64,000 nucleotides of DNA from CAYPKG01 sp964411275 (lineage in GTDB: Bacteria; Bacillota; Clostridia; Christensenellales; CAG-138). The notes beneath the pieces were generated by a model. That model was given only the letters and a program-made list of their open reading frames with translations. It did not search any database and was not told where the DNA came from. The DNA lies in NCBI GenBank assembly GCA_964411275.1, contig CAYPKG010000004.1, positions 44,828-108,827 of the forward strand. The letters are read 5' to 3'. This document shows positions 17,626 to 26,985 of this stretch, in pieces. The translations under genes were made by a program, and so were the position numbers. Numbering within the stretch: the first letter of the stretch is position 1; each line of letters begins with the position of its first letter.

Positions 17626-19509
17626 ATGGGTATTGTGATCAGTATTCTGTTTTGCTTGGTTTTTTTAGCCGCGGGATACGGGATATCCCGCTTGGTGTTT
17701 TCCCGCGAGCGCCCTTTTATCCGGGTTTGGATGGGCGGCGTTTTTTCGTTGCTGCTGCTGCTATGGCTGCCAGCCCTGTGGTCGTTTATCTTTGGGTTTA
17801 CCATAGCCGCGCAATGGGCGGCGTTCTTTACCTGTCTCGCCCTGGGTTTCGGCGCGCTTTTTTTCTTAAAAAAGCGGGGCCTGCCTGTAACATCCTCCCC
17901 CTGGCGGGAGGAATGGCCGGCTCTCATGTTGCTGCCCCTGTTCCTTTTGGGAACCTATCTCTTTTTCACCCATATCATCCCCATGAAAAACGGCGCGCTG
18001 TACGCGGGTCAGTCTACATTCGGGGACTTGCCGCTGCATCTCGGGCTTGTCACAAGCCTTGGCGAGCAGGGCTTATTTCCGCCTGAATACTCCATATTAC
18101 CAGGGGTACAGGTGGGCTATCCATTTTTATGCGACAGCATCAGCGCCACGTTCTACGTCCTGGGCGCGCCTCTGCGGTTTTCCATGCTGTTGCCTGCGAT
18201 ATTCGCATACGCATTGGTGCTCTTAGGCGTATTTTATTTTTTTGAGCGTTGGCTAAAGGGCCGGGGCGTGACGATACTGGCCACGCTTTTGTTTTTCATG
18301 GGCGGCGGCTTTGGATTTGCGTATTTCTTTGATCTGCTGAAGTCAAACCCGGAAAACCTCCTGCGGCTCTTTTACGGGTTTTACAATACCCCCAACAACT
18401 TCATCGAAAAAGGTATGATTTGGGTCAATCCTATTGCAGACATGCTCATCCCCCAGCGGGCGACGCTGTTTGGCTGGGCGCTGCTGTTTCCGTCTCTATA
18501 TCTGCTGCGCCGCGCCGCGTTTGAGGAGGAGCATCGCCTGTTCCTGCCCCTTGGGATCATCGCGGGGGCAATGCCGCTGGTGCACACCCATTCTTTTTTC
18601 GCCCTGGGGGTGCTCAGCGCCTGTTATCTTTTTCAGGCAATCGTTAAGCGGGATACGAAAAAGAGCGTATTGACCGGCTGGTTTCTCTACGGGGCGACGG
18701 CCTTGCTGCTTGCCGCTCCACAGCTCATATTCTTCACATTCCGGCAATCCGGGGATTTTCTCAAATTCCATTTCAACTGGAGCAATTCTTTGGACAGCTT
18801 CCTTTGGTTTTATGTAAAAAACCTGGGGCTTTTGTTCCTGTTGCTGCCTGTGGCATTCTTTCGTTTGGACAAAAGGGAGCGTGGGTTTTATCTGGGAGCG
18901 GCGGTTTTATGGGCGCTATCCGAGTTCATACAGTTTCAGCCCAATCCATATGATAATAACAAGCTGCTGTTTATTTGGTTTGCACTTACCTGCGGCATCG
19001 TGGCAAAACTCCTGGTGGAGCTCTACGGGCATCTTAAAGGGTTTCGCGGAGCGCGGTTCATCGCGGGGATGACGCTTGTCAGCCTGTTTCTATCCGGTGT
19101 GCTGACGTTAGGGCGGGAGGTCGTCAGCGAGTACACGCTCTTTGACAAGGATGCGGTGGATGCAGCGGAATTCATCAAGGAAAACACAGCGCCGGACGCC
19201 ATGTTTTTGACCAATTCGAACCATAATAACCTGGTGTCCTCCCTGACCGGCCGCAATATCGTTTGCGGCACCGGATCGTATTTGTACTATCATGGTCTTG
19301 ACTACAGCGACCGGGAATACGCGCTTGCGGATATGTACGGCGAACCAAATATATACTTTCAGGAATATGCCGATCTGTTCAACGTGAATTATGTGCTGAT
19401 TGGGGATTATGAACGGTATGCCTTCTACTGTGACGAAGCGTATTTTGACCAGCGGTTTCCGGTTGCCTATGAAAACGAAAGCATTACAATCTACCGGGTA
19501 CCGGATTGA
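17626..19509 (+). CDS. Large multi-pass membrane protein, GT-C glycosyltransferase-like
   Basis: 627 residues with about 12-13 membrane helices and a C-terminal soluble domain (about 515-627). The first external loop has a D-L-P-L-H motif (QSTFGDLPLHLG, about residue 133) resembling the catalytic Asp-containing loop of polyprenyl-phosphate-dependent GT-C enzymes. The C-terminal part (NTAPDAMFLTNSNHNNLVSSLTGR, then a YLYYHGLDY segment) resembles the extracytoplasmic domains of these families. A role in cell-envelope glycosylation is inferred; the sugar donor and acceptor are unknown. The ribosome binding site is weak, consistent with coupling to the preceding gene. Confidence 0.6.
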   Translation: MGIVISILFCLVFLAAGYGISRLVFSRERPFIRVWMGGVFSLLLLLWLPALWSFIFGFTIAAQWAAFFTCLALGFGALFFLKKRGLPVTSSPWREEWPALMLLPLFLLGTYLFFTHIIPMKNGALYAGQSTFGDLPLHLGLVTSLGEQGLFPPEYSILPGVQVGYPFLCDSISATFYVLGAPLRFSMLLPAIFAYALVLLGVFYFFERWLKGRGVTILATLLFFMGGGFGFAYFFDLLKSNPENLLRLFYGFYNTPNNFIEKGMIWVNPIADMLIPQRATLFGWALLFPSLYLLRRAAFEEEHRLFLPLGIIAGAMPLVHTHSFFALGVLSACYLFQAIVKRDTKKSVLTGWFLYGATALLLAAPQLIFFTFRQSGDFLKFHFNWSNSLDSFLWFYVKNLGLLFLLLPVAFFRLDKRERGFYLGAAVLWALSEFIQFQPNPYDNNKLLFIWFALTCGIVAKLLVELYGHLKGFRGARFIAGMTLVSLFLSGVLTLGREVVSEYTLFDKDAVDAAEFIKENTAPDAMFLTNSNHNNLVSSLTGRNIVCGTGSYLYYHGLDYSDREYALADMYGEPNIYFQEYADLFNVNYVLIGDYERYAFYCDEAYFDQRFPVAYENESITIYRVPD

Positions 19510-19532
19510 GCAAACAAGGGGCTGCTCTTATT

Positions 19533-20102
19533 TCAAACCGTTAAAACGTCCCCTGCAACCATCTCGATTTCTCCTTTTGCGTACGCCTCGAAATTCGGCA
19601 GCTCATTCACATGGTGCAAGCCAAACTGCCGCAAAAACCCATCAGTGGTGGCATACATCATCGGCCGCCCCACGCAGTCCTTGCGGCCCACAGACTCGAT
19701 CATGTTGAGCTTGACCAGCTGGGATACCGCATACTCGCAGCGCACCCCCCGTACCATCTCCACATCCGCGCGGGTTACCGGCTGCCGATAGGCGATCACC
19801 GCCAGTGTTTCCAACAGGGACTGGGAAAACGTCCTGCTTTGGGCGGGCTGCATCAGCGCCTCAACATATTGTGCCAGTTCCCGGTTGGACGTGAGCTGTA
19901 CCGTTTGATCGGTAACCAACAGCCTTAGCCCGCGGTTTTCATTTTCATACGCCTGTTCCATTTCATAAAGCAGGGGCTTTAATTCTAATTGCGTCATGTT
20001 TAATANNNNNNNNNNTACCCGCTGCAGCTCGATGATCGGGACGGGGTCTCCTGCCACAAACAGCATGCATTCCACAGCAGCCATCATATCTGTATAGGAC
20101 AT
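19533..20102 (-). CDS. scpB: Segregation and condensation protein B (contains assembly gap)
   Basis: ScpB winged-helix protein, about 189 residues as written. It partners with ScpA and SMC in the chromosome-organising condensin; smc is at 57264-60842. The tandem winged helices are recognisable by VTDQTVQLTSN, SLLETLAVIAYRQPVTRADVE and CEYAVSQLVKLNMIE. The gap 20006-20015 interrupts it after IELQRV. Aligned by eye with B. subtilis ScpB the flanks leave room for none or about one residue, and only a true gap of 1 (mod 3) keeps the frame. The ATG at 20102 has GAGG eight bases upstream. It overlaps neither neighbour; scpA stops 10 bp upstream. Confidence 0.9.
   Translation of the reverse strand: MSYTDMMAAVECMLFVAGDPVPIIELQRVXXXXLNMTQLELKPLLYEMEQAYENENRGLRLLVTDQTVQLTSNRELAQYVEALMQPAQSRTFSQSLLETLAVIAYRQPVTRADVEMVRGVRCEYAVSQLVKLNMIESVGRKDCVGRPMMYATTDGFLRQFGLHHVNELPNFEAYAKGEIEMVAGDVLTV
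20006..20015. other. Assembly gap (10 N) inside scpB
   Basis: Ten unknown bases within the scpB reading frame. The frame continues across 10 bases; comparison with family length suggests that the real gap may be about one base. Confidence 0.95.
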
Positions 20103-20112
20103 ATCAGGTTCC

Positions 20113-20883
20113 TCAGCTTTCGTATTCATCCATATAATCCGTGTCTTCATCATCTTCAAGAAGTTCTCGGGCGCTCAGCCGAATTGGCGCAAAAGGCTCC
20201 TTTTGCCTTAAAATGATTTCGCCCCTGGAAATCATTTCCAGCAGAGCCATAAACGTGACAATCAACTCCATGCGCGGCGCGTCCTGCTCAAACAATTCTT
20301 CAAAGCGGATCTGTTTTTTTCCCCGCAACACGTTCCTGATATGGCCTAGTTGCCGGCGCACGGTAAATAAATCCTGCTGCACCTGGTGCAGCGGGTTGGG
20401 CGGTAGCTCCGCCTGCTCCCGCCTGGCATGCAACAATGTGAAAAACGTTTCATACAAATCCGTCAGGCTTGCCCCTGACAGGGAGATTTCCTGTTCCGGC
20501 AGCAACAATTCCTCCGGTAGCCGCGTAAACGCGCCCTTGGCGCTTTCATACAGTGCCCGAAGCTCTTCCCCCGCCTGCTTGAATATCCTATACTCCCTCA
20601 GCTGCCGGATGAGGAGCTCTTCCGGATCCTCTTGTGGGTCTTCCTCCTTTGGAGGTCTGGGCAGTAACTGGCGGGATTTGATATACAAAAGCGTTGCTGC
20701 CATGGAGAGAAATTCGCTGGCCGTGTCCATATCCAGCGTCTCAATTTCAGCCATGTAGTCGAGATATTGCGCCGTGATTTCAGACACAAATATGTCCTTG
20801 ATGTCCACTTCCGCTTTCTCGATGAGATGCAGCAGCAGATCAAGCGGCCCTTCAAACCGGCTTAGATGTACCTCGTACGCCAT
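20113..20883 (-). CDS. scpA: Segregation and condensation protein A
   Basis: 256-residue kleisin. The N-terminal SMC-neck-binding part (FEGPLDLLLHLIEKAEVDI, about 10-28) and the ITAQYLDYM and AATLLYIKSRQLLP segments are family hallmarks; the C-terminal winged helix (about 205-245, VTFMALLEMISRGEI) binds the SMC head. The sequence has an acidic tail. The start is ATG at 20883, four bases after the stop of the site-2 protease gene. The order site-2 protease, scpA, scpB is standard in Clostridia. Confidence 0.93.
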   Translation of the reverse strand: MAYEVHLSRFEGPLDLLLHLIEKAEVDIKDIFVSEITAQYLDYMAEIETLDMDTASEFLSMAATLLYIKSRQLLPRPPKEEDPQEDPEELLIRQLREYRIFKQAGEELRALYESAKGAFTRLPEELLLPEQEISLSGASLTDLYETFFTLLHARREQAELPPNPLHQVQQDLFTVRRQLGHIRNVLRGKKQIRFEELFEQDAPRMELIVTFMALLEMISRGEIILRQKEPFAPIRLSARELLEDDEDTDYMDEYES

Positions 20884-20887
20884 GCCC

Positions 20888-21583
20888 TTACCAGCCCATC
20901 ATCACGTGATAGAGATATGTCATGCCGGGAACGCCAAATACATTGTCAAAGAGGCTGACCAGTCCCGAAAAAATCGGGCCGATGACAAAATCTAAAACGG
21001 TATTGATGACGCCGGTTAACAGCAACACGATCAAAATAATACTGCCGTAGCGTTGTAAAAAAATCCAAGGCTTGGGCCCTGTTATCTTGATCAGCAGGCT
21101 TTCAAGAAGGTGCGACCCGTCCAGCGGCGGTACCGGCAGTAAATTGAATACCATAAGACAAAGATTGATGAACACAAAATAGTAGAGCATGTTGGCCACG
21201 ATGGCATTCTCACCATTTAATAGCATGAATGTGTAAACGCCGACAAAGCCCACAAGTGCCAGCAAAAAATTCATTGTTATTCCGGCGACTGACACGATTG
21301 CGTCGTCACGCCGAAAGCGATGAAAGTTCCGTGGATTAATAGGAACTGGCTTGGCCCAACCGACGCGGAACAGCACCATACACAAAAGCCCATAAGGGTC
21401 GATATGCGCCACGGGATTGACGGTCATGCGGCCGAGATTTCTGGCTGTAGGATCTCCCAGACGATAGGCGGCATAGGCATGTCCCCATTCATGAAATGAA
21501 AGCGCCACCAACACGGCGGGAATACGGTATAATAACTCAAGCAGAAATCCCTGAGGATCGCTGAACAGCGATGAAATTCCCAA
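20888..21583 (-). CDS. Site-2 protease family (M50) membrane metalloprotease, YwhC-like
   Basis: 231 residues with H31-E-W-G-H35 and NLLPVPPLDGSH (Asp near 161), the zinc site of M50 proteases, and about five membrane helices. This short PDZ-less group is common in Clostridia just upstream of scpA; its substrate is unknown. It lacks the CBS tail of the SpoIVFB homologue. The start is TTG at 21583 with GGAGG eight bases upstream; a nearby ATG is out of frame. Confidence 0.88.
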   Translation of the reverse strand: MGISSLFSDPQGFLLELLYRIPAVLVALSFHEWGHAYAAYRLGDPTARNLGRMTVNPVAHIDPYGLLCMVLFRVGWAKPVPINPRNFHRFRRDDAIVSVAGITMNFLLALVGFVGVYTFMLLNGENAIVANMLYYFVFINLCLMVFNLLPVPPLDGSHLLESLLIKITGPKPWIFLQRYGSIILIVLLLTGVINTVLDFVIGPIFSGLVSLFDNVFGVPGMTYLYHVMMGW

Positions 21584-21613
21584 TACATAAACCTCCAGTG
21601 TATATCTTTATCC

Positions 21614-21642
21614 ATTATACGAGAGCCAGTCCAACCTTGCAA
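21614..21642 (-). promoter_or_regulatory. Sigma-A-type promoter for the site-2 protease/scpAB operon
   Basis: TTGCAA (21642-21637) and TATAAT (21619-21614) with a 17-bp spacer, about 30 bp upstream of the TTG start at 21583. Confidence 0.7.
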
Positions 21643-21734
21643 CTAAAACAAAAAGAGATTGCTGTATTGGAAAGCCTTCAGGCCTCGCCCAGCGCGCTGC
21701 ACCCGTGGGGGCGCTATGCGGCTTTTTATGTTCT

Positions 21735-22259
21735 TCAGGATTGCATTTTAGGCGCCGGCGTCAGCCGCTTCATGCTGATCACTGCGTCAAAATACGCCTT
21801 GGGATACGCTACGGTAACCACTGCCGTGCGGTTGTTTGCTTTGGGATTGGCCACGCTAATCACCTTCCCCTCACACACCGGCTCACCATGCCGCCCAACC
21901 GCCGTCACTGACATACCTTTTTCAGGCAGCGGATAAAACTCAAAGGGGAATGAGATGGTGGCGGTATCTTCGCTATAGGTATAATCCTTGACATAGATGG
22001 CAAGCCCAGGGCACGCGGACACGCATTTGCCGCAGCCGATGCAGTCCTCTATTGAGATGGTCGGCAGGTTCGTGATCGGCGACCCCACCCGGATCGCGCC
22101 TTTGGGACAGGCTGTCTCGCAGGGATTGCAGGGGATTTCCTCAATGCACTCGATCACCGCGATGGGCCCGTGCCGAAGCTGCTCCCTTGTGGGGAATGCC
22201 GGGGACGCCTGCAACTCTTCAAACGACGGCGCACCCGTTTTTTTCAGTCCGACATTCAT
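21735..22259 (-). CDS. 4Fe-4S ferredoxin-type protein of a dehydrogenase complex
   Basis: 174 residues. Two cluster motifs lie at about 38-86: C-NPC-ETACP with an earlier Cys (ECIEEIPC), and CIGCGKCVSACP (C-x2-C-x2-C-x3-C). The C-terminal half is a beta-rich domain (PFEFYPLPEKGMSVTAVGRHGEPV) not found in simple ferredoxins. It overlaps the FAD protein gene by 4 bp and is the last gene of the redox cassette. I infer that it carries electrons from the FAD subunit to a low-potential acceptor. Confidence 0.8.
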   Translation of the reverse strand: MNVGLKKTGAPSFEELQASPAFPTREQLRHGPIAVIECIEEIPCNPCETACPKGAIRVGSPITNLPTISIEDCIGCGKCVSACPGLAIYVKDYTYSEDTATISFPFEFYPLPEKGMSVTAVGRHGEPVCEGKVISVANPKANNRTAVVTVAYPKAYFDAVISMKRLTPAPKMQS

Positions 22260-23356
22260 CCCATCACCTCCCTTGCCTTTTCAAGCAACTGATCCTTCGC
22301 GTCCCTGCGCTTTTGTCCAAAGTATCCGCACCTAAGTGAATTGAGGCTATCCCATATTTCCTCAGAGCGGCGCATTGCCTGCCCCATGGGTATGGCCCCA
22401 AGGCCAGCAGCGGCGTTTACCCCGGCAAGGCGGCCTTCTTCCATCGCGGTACTCGCCTCCTCCACCCCAGCGATGTCCCCTGCCACATAAAAATCCGGCA
22501 GCACGGTTTGCATTTTGTCATTGTGCAGGGGGATCTGCCCGCCAAGCCCCGGCACAAACTCAAACCTGCACCCGGCAATCCAAGCCAGCTCCGTCAGGGG
22601 CGTAAGCCCGGTGGCGAGGCAAATTGTGTCCGCGTCCAGCATCATTTCCGTTCCCGGTATCTGTTGAAATGCGCTGTTCAGCGCGATGATCTCCACCTGC
22701 TCCACATGGGTATCGCCAAGAGCCCGCTTGATGGTATGCCCTGTGTAAAACGGGACGCCCGCCCGGCAAACCTTTGCCGTGTGCACGCCATAGCCACTCA
22801 GCAGCGGCGCGGCCTCTAAAATGGCCTTCACATCCGCGCCTGCCTGCAACAGCTGATAGCTGACGATCACGCCTACGTTGCCGGAACCCAGCATTACAAT
22901 ATTTTTTCCAGGCAATACACGGTTGACGTTGATCATGGTCTGCGCGGCGCCCGCGCCCATCACCCCGGGCAGATCCCAGCCCGGGAACGACACCGCGTTC
23001 TCTGACGCGCCTGAGGCGAGTATGATTTTTTTTGCTTTCACCCGTTCGATGCGCGTTCCCTCACGGACGATCCAAAGTTCGTTGCCCTTTTCAATGCCGC
23101 ACACTTCGCTGGACAACCAGACCGTTATGCCCATGCGCGCTGTTTCATCAAGAAGCTCTGTGCCGATGTCCATGCCCCGGGTTCCTGCCTTATGGGCATG
23201 GGAGCCAAAAAACTTGTGGATTTGCTTAAACAGCTGCCCGCCTGGGCGGGCGTTTTCGTCGATGAGCAGCACCGGAACATTCGCCCTTGCCGCCTCTATG
23301 GCAGCGCACAGCCCCGCTGGGCCGGCACCGATAATCGCCAATGCCGTCTCAGTCAT
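22256..23356 (-). CDS. FAD/NAD(P)-dependent oxidoreductase subunit (HcnB/OoxA-like, lacking BFD tail)
   Basis: About 366 residues with an N-terminal FAD-binding GAGPAGLCAA motif (about 9-18), a second NAD(P)-binding GSGNVGVIVSYQ motif (about 165-176) and a C-terminal DFYVAGDIAG motif. It matches the alpha-type subunit of cyanide synthase/opine oxidase-like dehydrogenases, but these usually end in a BFD [2Fe-2S] domain. Here that domain is a separate gene (23675-23995). The start ATG at 23356 has AGGAGAGG upstream; the longer frame to 23443 is not conserved. It overlaps the 2Fe-2S gene by 8 bp. Confidence 0.85.
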   Translation of the reverse strand: MTETALAIIGAGPAGLCAAIEAARANVPVLLIDENARPGGQLFKQIHKFFGSHAHKAGTRGMDIGTELLDETARMGITVWLSSEVCGIEKGNELWIVREGTRIERVKAKKIILASGASENAVSFPGWDLPGVMGAGAAQTMINVNRVLPGKNIVMLGSGNVGVIVSYQLLQAGADVKAILEAAPLLSGYGVHTAKVCRAGVPFYTGHTIKRALGDTHVEQVEIIALNSAFQQIPGTEMMLDADTICLATGLTPLTELAWIAGCRFEFVPGLGGQIPLHNDKMQTVLPDFYVAGDIAGVEEASTAMEEGRLAGVNAAAGLGAIPMGQAMRRSEEIWDSLNSLRCGYFGQKRRDAKDQLLEKAREVMG

Positions 23357-23678
23357 GCTTTTCCTCTCCTTGCCAGTTGCCAACGCCAACCTGGGTTTCA
23401 ATCCGCATTCCGTCGCGCACCTTCGTAACGCAGGTGCGTACATTGGGTACGCCGTCCACCGTCATGATGCAGTCCGTACAGCGGCCAATCCCGCAAAATA
23501 TGCCCCGCGGTTTATGATTTTTCGCTGTAAATCGGAACGTGGAGATGCCGTTTGCCAGAAGGGCCGCCGCAATCATTTCTCCCTCCCGCGCCGCACAGGG
23601 ATTGCCGTCAACGTATATTATAATCTGCTGCTCCTGCGGCGCTTCCCCCAGAATGGGATGTTGCAACACTCTGTTCAT
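23349..23678 (-). CDS. (2Fe-2S)-binding protein, HcnA-like small subunit
   Basis: 109 residues of plant-type ferredoxin fold: IIIYVDGNPCAAREGEMIAAAL is the usual N-terminal strand-helix, and CGIGRCTDCIMTVDGVPNVRTC gives the C-x4-C-x2-C...C ligand set (about 62-83). It is the small subunit of HcnABC/opine-oxidase-like dehydrogenases. It overlaps the BFD gene by 4 bp (ATGA) and the FAD gene by 8 bp, so the subunits are probably made together. Confidence 0.88.
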   Translation of the reverse strand: MNRVLQHPILGEAPQEQQIIIYVDGNPCAAREGEMIAAALLANGISTFRFTAKNHKPRGIFCGIGRCTDCIMTVDGVPNVRTCVTKVRDGMRIETQVGVGNWQGEEKHD

Positions 23679-23995
23679 TTATTCTCACCTTCGATTTTCT
23701 CTAGGGCAATAAGCTCCTGCCGGAGCGTTTCCTCCACATTGTTTTGTAGCAGTTCCGCCTTCACTGGCCGCACAGGCTGGCGATATGTCGCCGGCTCGAT
23801 GTCTTTCAAGGGAACCCCTGTCTTTTCCGCCAGCATCCGCTCCGTCAGGCGGCGGCAGGTCCGCCCCTGGCAAAGGCCCATGCCCGCCCGGGTAAACCGC
23901 TTTAATTCGTTTGCCGTGGTCACGCCCGCCGCCAGCGCAGCCTCAATCTCGCTTCTCGTGACCTCTTCACAACGGCAAATAATCTCATCGCTCAA
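23675..23995 (-). CDS. BFD-like [2Fe-2S]-binding protein
   Basis: About 106 residues. The BFD fold is marked by IICRCEEVTRSEI (C-x-C) and, about 33 residues on, GMGLCQGRTC (C-x4-C), the four ligands of a [2Fe-2S] cluster. In HcnB-type proteins this domain is the C-terminus of the FAD subunit; here it is free-standing. I prefer TTG at 23995 because GAGG lies nine bases upstream; a GTG at 24046 is in frame with no good ribosome binding site. Confidence 0.82.
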   Translation of the reverse strand: MSDEIICRCEEVTRSEIEAALAAGVTTANELKRFTRAGMGLCQGRTCRRLTERMLAEKTGVPLKDIEPATYRQPVRPVKAELLQNNVEETLRQELIALEKIEGENK

Positions 23996-24120
23996 ATGTT
24001 TTCGCCTCGCTCTAAATTGAATTTCCAGGCCGTATGAAATTTGCACCTGTTTTATTCGGGGGGGCCGTTTAAGCTAAGATAAACTTACAGCTCCCCCTCT
24101 GCATCCTTAGGCGGCTTTCA

Positions 24121-25599
24121 TTATACCGGCTCTTTTACGATGGGGTTCGCGTTACCCTCACTGACCAGTTTTGGGTTAATCTTAACATTCTTTGTTAGCA
24201 GAGATACCACGACCACGCATACCGCGGATACCGCCAGGGCAATGAGAACCGCATTGGGGCCCAGCTGTGGAAGCATGGACAGTACGGAACCTACCACAAT
24301 GCCCACGCGCGCCCCCCAGGGGGTCACCTTGCTGTTTCGCTTGCCCATTTCAAACTGCTCTTTCGGGCGCTCTTTCCAGACGAGGCCAATCACCAACAGA
24401 GGCACAAGGCCCGCGCCCGCCATGGTATACGCTTTGGAGAACAGGGAAAGGATGGAGCTTGCGTATATGGCGCCCAGCGCAGCAAACACGCCGATGACAA
24501 CGGTCAGGATTTTCGCGTATTTTACCAATTCTTTATCCGTGATGTTTTTAGCAAAGGGTTTGATCAGGTCGTTTGTCACCAATACGGATGCGGAGTTCAG
24601 GTTGGAGTCCGCTGAGGACATACCGGCTGCCAGTATCAGCATGAATATGGTGGCCGAAATGAACAGCGGAACCTTATTCATCATAAACCAGGACATTGCG
24701 CTATTTGCGTCCAAAGACTGGTTCATCGTCAGGATGATCATACCTACGATTGCAGTCATCATGGTCATTACGATGGCGATAATGCCGCTGTACAGCAGGC
24801 CGTTTCGCGCCGTCTTGGGGCTGTTGGACGCAAAGCAGCGCTGCCAGTAGATCTGTGCGACCAGGATACCGATTACGCCTGTGATGAATTTGGTAATCAG
24901 GTTCATCACGTTTGTACCGGCAAATGTCATCATTTCCGCTTTCCCCACAGCAGCGAGGCGCTCACCCAATACCGCGAAGCTGAAATCGATCTGCTTAAAC
25001 GCAAATCCGTAAAATATTACCGCGAATACAACGGTCATAATACCTTGGAACAGATCCGTCCATACCACGGAATAGATGCCGCCCATGGTGGTATATATGA
25101 TGAAAATCGAGGTAAACAGCAGGATAACCGGGATCGGGTTAGCGCCGGTGAAAATATTGAATATATCACCAAAGGCTTTGCCCTGGCCGCCCACCCAGGC
25201 GATCATGATACACGAGGCAAGGATACCTGCCATTGCCCGTGTAATCTTGTCGCGGGAAATCAGATCGTCGATCATCTCCGGGAACGTGTTGTAGGTAAAC
25301 CGCCCAGCCAATCCGGCGAATACCAGCGCGAACAGGATTTTAGAGCCTTGTTCGCCTGCGATGAACACCAGCCAAGGCAATCCCTCTACATATCCGCTGC
25401 CGGCATGGCCTATAAAGTTGCCCGCGCCCATGATCGTGGCAAACTGCGTAAAGAATATGAGTATCATCGGGAACGTTCCGCCGCCAATGGCGTATTGCGA
25501 GAAGCTGACCTTTGCTTTCCCCTGCACCCTCCATGAGATGTAGAGGAAAACCCCGCACATTACGGCAGTCAATATCCAAAAAAGTGTTCCTGCATTCAT
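24121..25599 (-). CDS. Sodium:solute symporter (SSS family)
   Basis: About 492 residues with 13 predicted membrane helices and SSS features: GNFIGHAGSGYVEG near residue 60, a TTMGGIYSVVWTDLFQG segment (about 165-182) and ILAAGMSSADSNLNSASVL (about 325), all typical of Na+-coupled PutP/PanF-type carriers. The start ATG at 25599 has GGGGAGG upstream; seven in-frame residues upstream are probably not translated. It sits between the FAD oxidase gene and the iron-sulphur genes, so it most likely imports the substrate of that dehydrogenase. The substrate itself cannot be read from the sequence. Confidence 0.85.
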   Translation of the reverse strand: MNAGTLFWILTAVMCGVFLYISWRVQGKAKVSFSQYAIGGGTFPMILIFFTQFATIMGAGNFIGHAGSGYVEGLPWLVFIAGEQGSKILFALVFAGLAGRFTYNTFPEMIDDLISRDKITRAMAGILASCIMIAWVGGQGKAFGDIFNIFTGANPIPVILLFTSIFIIYTTMGGIYSVVWTDLFQGIMTVVFAVIFYGFAFKQIDFSFAVLGERLAAVGKAEMMTFAGTNVMNLITKFITGVIGILVAQIYWQRCFASNSPKTARNGLLYSGIIAIVMTMMTAIVGMIILTMNQSLDANSAMSWFMMNKVPLFISATIFMLILAAGMSSADSNLNSASVLVTNDLIKPFAKNITDKELVKYAKILTVVIGVFAALGAIYASSILSLFSKAYTMAGAGLVPLLVIGLVWKERPKEQFEMGKRNSKVTPWGARVGIVVGSVLSMLPQLGPNAVLIALAVSAVCVVVVSLLTKNVKINPKLVSEGNANPIVKEPV

Positions 25600-25707
25600 T
25601 ATTTTTCCTCCCCTTTTCAAAATATCAAGATCTGTTCACCAGCACAAACCCCCGAAACAATTTGCCCCCTCTCTTTTTATTACTCCAACGCGATATGAAA
25701 ATAAGTC

Positions 25708-26883
25708 CTAAGCATTGGCAGTAAATCGGCTAATATTTAATTTCTGAAATATCTCGTCAACCTCGCCATGGCAAATCATGTTGGCAATTGATCTGCCTGT
25801 GACGGGCGCCAGGGCGATCCCATCCCCTTCGTGACCGGCTGCGATATAAAATCCCGGCAATCCGCTTACCGGCCCTACGATGGAGTCTCCGTCCGGCGTG
25901 GCGGGCCTAAATCCCGCAATTGTACGGATGATGTTCACACTTCTTAGTATTGGAAAATACCCGCAGGCCTGCCTGACCAGGGTGGAGATGGCGCGCTCGG
26001 ATGTGGATTTGTCGTACCCCGCGCTCTCCCTGGTACTGCCGATGAGGTAATTCCCCTCGGCGGTCTGTGAAAAGGAAAACCCAAGTCCGATTTCCTTTTC
26101 GTAGGGGCCGGCCTCAGGCAGCAGGGTTTTGTCGAATTTTGAAGCGATGTATGCAGCAGACCACACATTTGTCTCGCCAATCGGCGCAATTTGCTCCGTC
26201 ACGGCAAGCTGTCCCTTTCTCGGCACGATTGGAATGTCGATGCCCACCATATTCCCGATTTCTTTGGTCCATGCGCCCGCGGCGTTCACGATAAATTCGC
26301 ACTCGATCCTGCCCCCGCCCTCTATGAATACCATCCAGTGATCTCCCTTAGGCTCAATCCCCGTGACTGGGGCATTTCTTAGCACATTCAGCCCCAGGGA
26401 AACGGCGCGGTGCAGCAGCGCGCGCATCAGGAAAAAGGGATTGACTTGAGAATCCCCCGCACTGTAAGTGGACGCGATCATGCGAGGGTCGATATGGGGC
26501 TGCTTTTCCCGCAGGCCCCTCCGATCCAGAATTTCTACCTTTAGCCCGCAGGCGCGCTGCTGCTCGACAAAACGCTCCATTACGGCAAGCTCCCTCTCGT
26601 TTTCGATGACAATCATGCCGCCCCGGGTTTCGAAATCAAGCTGCGCGTGCAGTTCCTCCCCAAGGGTACGGTACATATCAAGGCTTTCCATGGCAAGTAT
26701 CAAAGAAACCCCTGGTTTTTTCGACTGCAGCAGTATCATGTCGTCGCAGGCGCTGGAGGCACCCGCGCCAATTTCCCGTTTCTCCGCCAACGTAACTTGT
26801 TTCCCCATCCGGGAAAGATAATATGCAGTAGATAGCCCCATTACACCGCCGCCGATTACTAAGACGTCAGTTTTAACATACAT
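25708..26883 (-). CDS. FAD-dependent amine/D-amino-acid oxidoreductase (DAO family, HcnC/OoxB-like)
   Basis: About 391 residues. The N-terminal GGGVMGLSTAYYLSRMG dinucleotide-binding motif (about 10-26), a GAGASSACDD flavin-contact stretch and the C-terminal TPDGDSIVGPV and GHEGDGIALAP segments identify the DAO superfamily (glycine/sarcosine/D-amino-acid oxidases). As the first gene of the cassette it is probably the catalytic beta subunit; in an anaerobe it would work as a dehydrogenase passing electrons to the iron-sulphur subunits. ATG at 26883 is taken; GTG at 26889 is closer to the GGAGG site and may be the real start. Confidence 0.85.
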   Translation of the reverse strand: MYVKTDVLVIGGGVMGLSTAYYLSRMGKQVTLAEKREIGAGASSACDDMILLQSKKPGVSLILAMESLDMYRTLGEELHAQLDFETRGGMIVIENERELAVMERFVEQQRACGLKVEILDRRGLREKQPHIDPRMIASTYSAGDSQVNPFFLMRALLHRAVSLGLNVLRNAPVTGIEPKGDHWMVFIEGGGRIECEFIVNAAGAWTKEIGNMVGIDIPIVPRKGQLAVTEQIAPIGETNVWSAAYIASKFDKTLLPEAGPYEKEIGLGFSFSQTAEGNYLIGSTRESAGYDKSTSERAISTLVRQACGYFPILRSVNIIRTIAGFRPATPDGDSIVGPVSGLPGFYIAAGHEGDGIALAPVTGRSIANMICHGEVDEIFQKLNISRFTANA

Positions 26884-26985
26884 ATGCACAATTGCCTCCA
26901 TTATCAAGAGTATCACCGACAGCCTTGCTATCTCCGCCATCGTCATGGATGTAGTACGGTATATTCCATAACTTACCGCAAAATA

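Noticed and set aside
24023..24102. Riboswitch in the 125-bp spacer before the BFD gene
   Set aside because: Only weak, imperfect base pairing is visible and no known aptamer motif.
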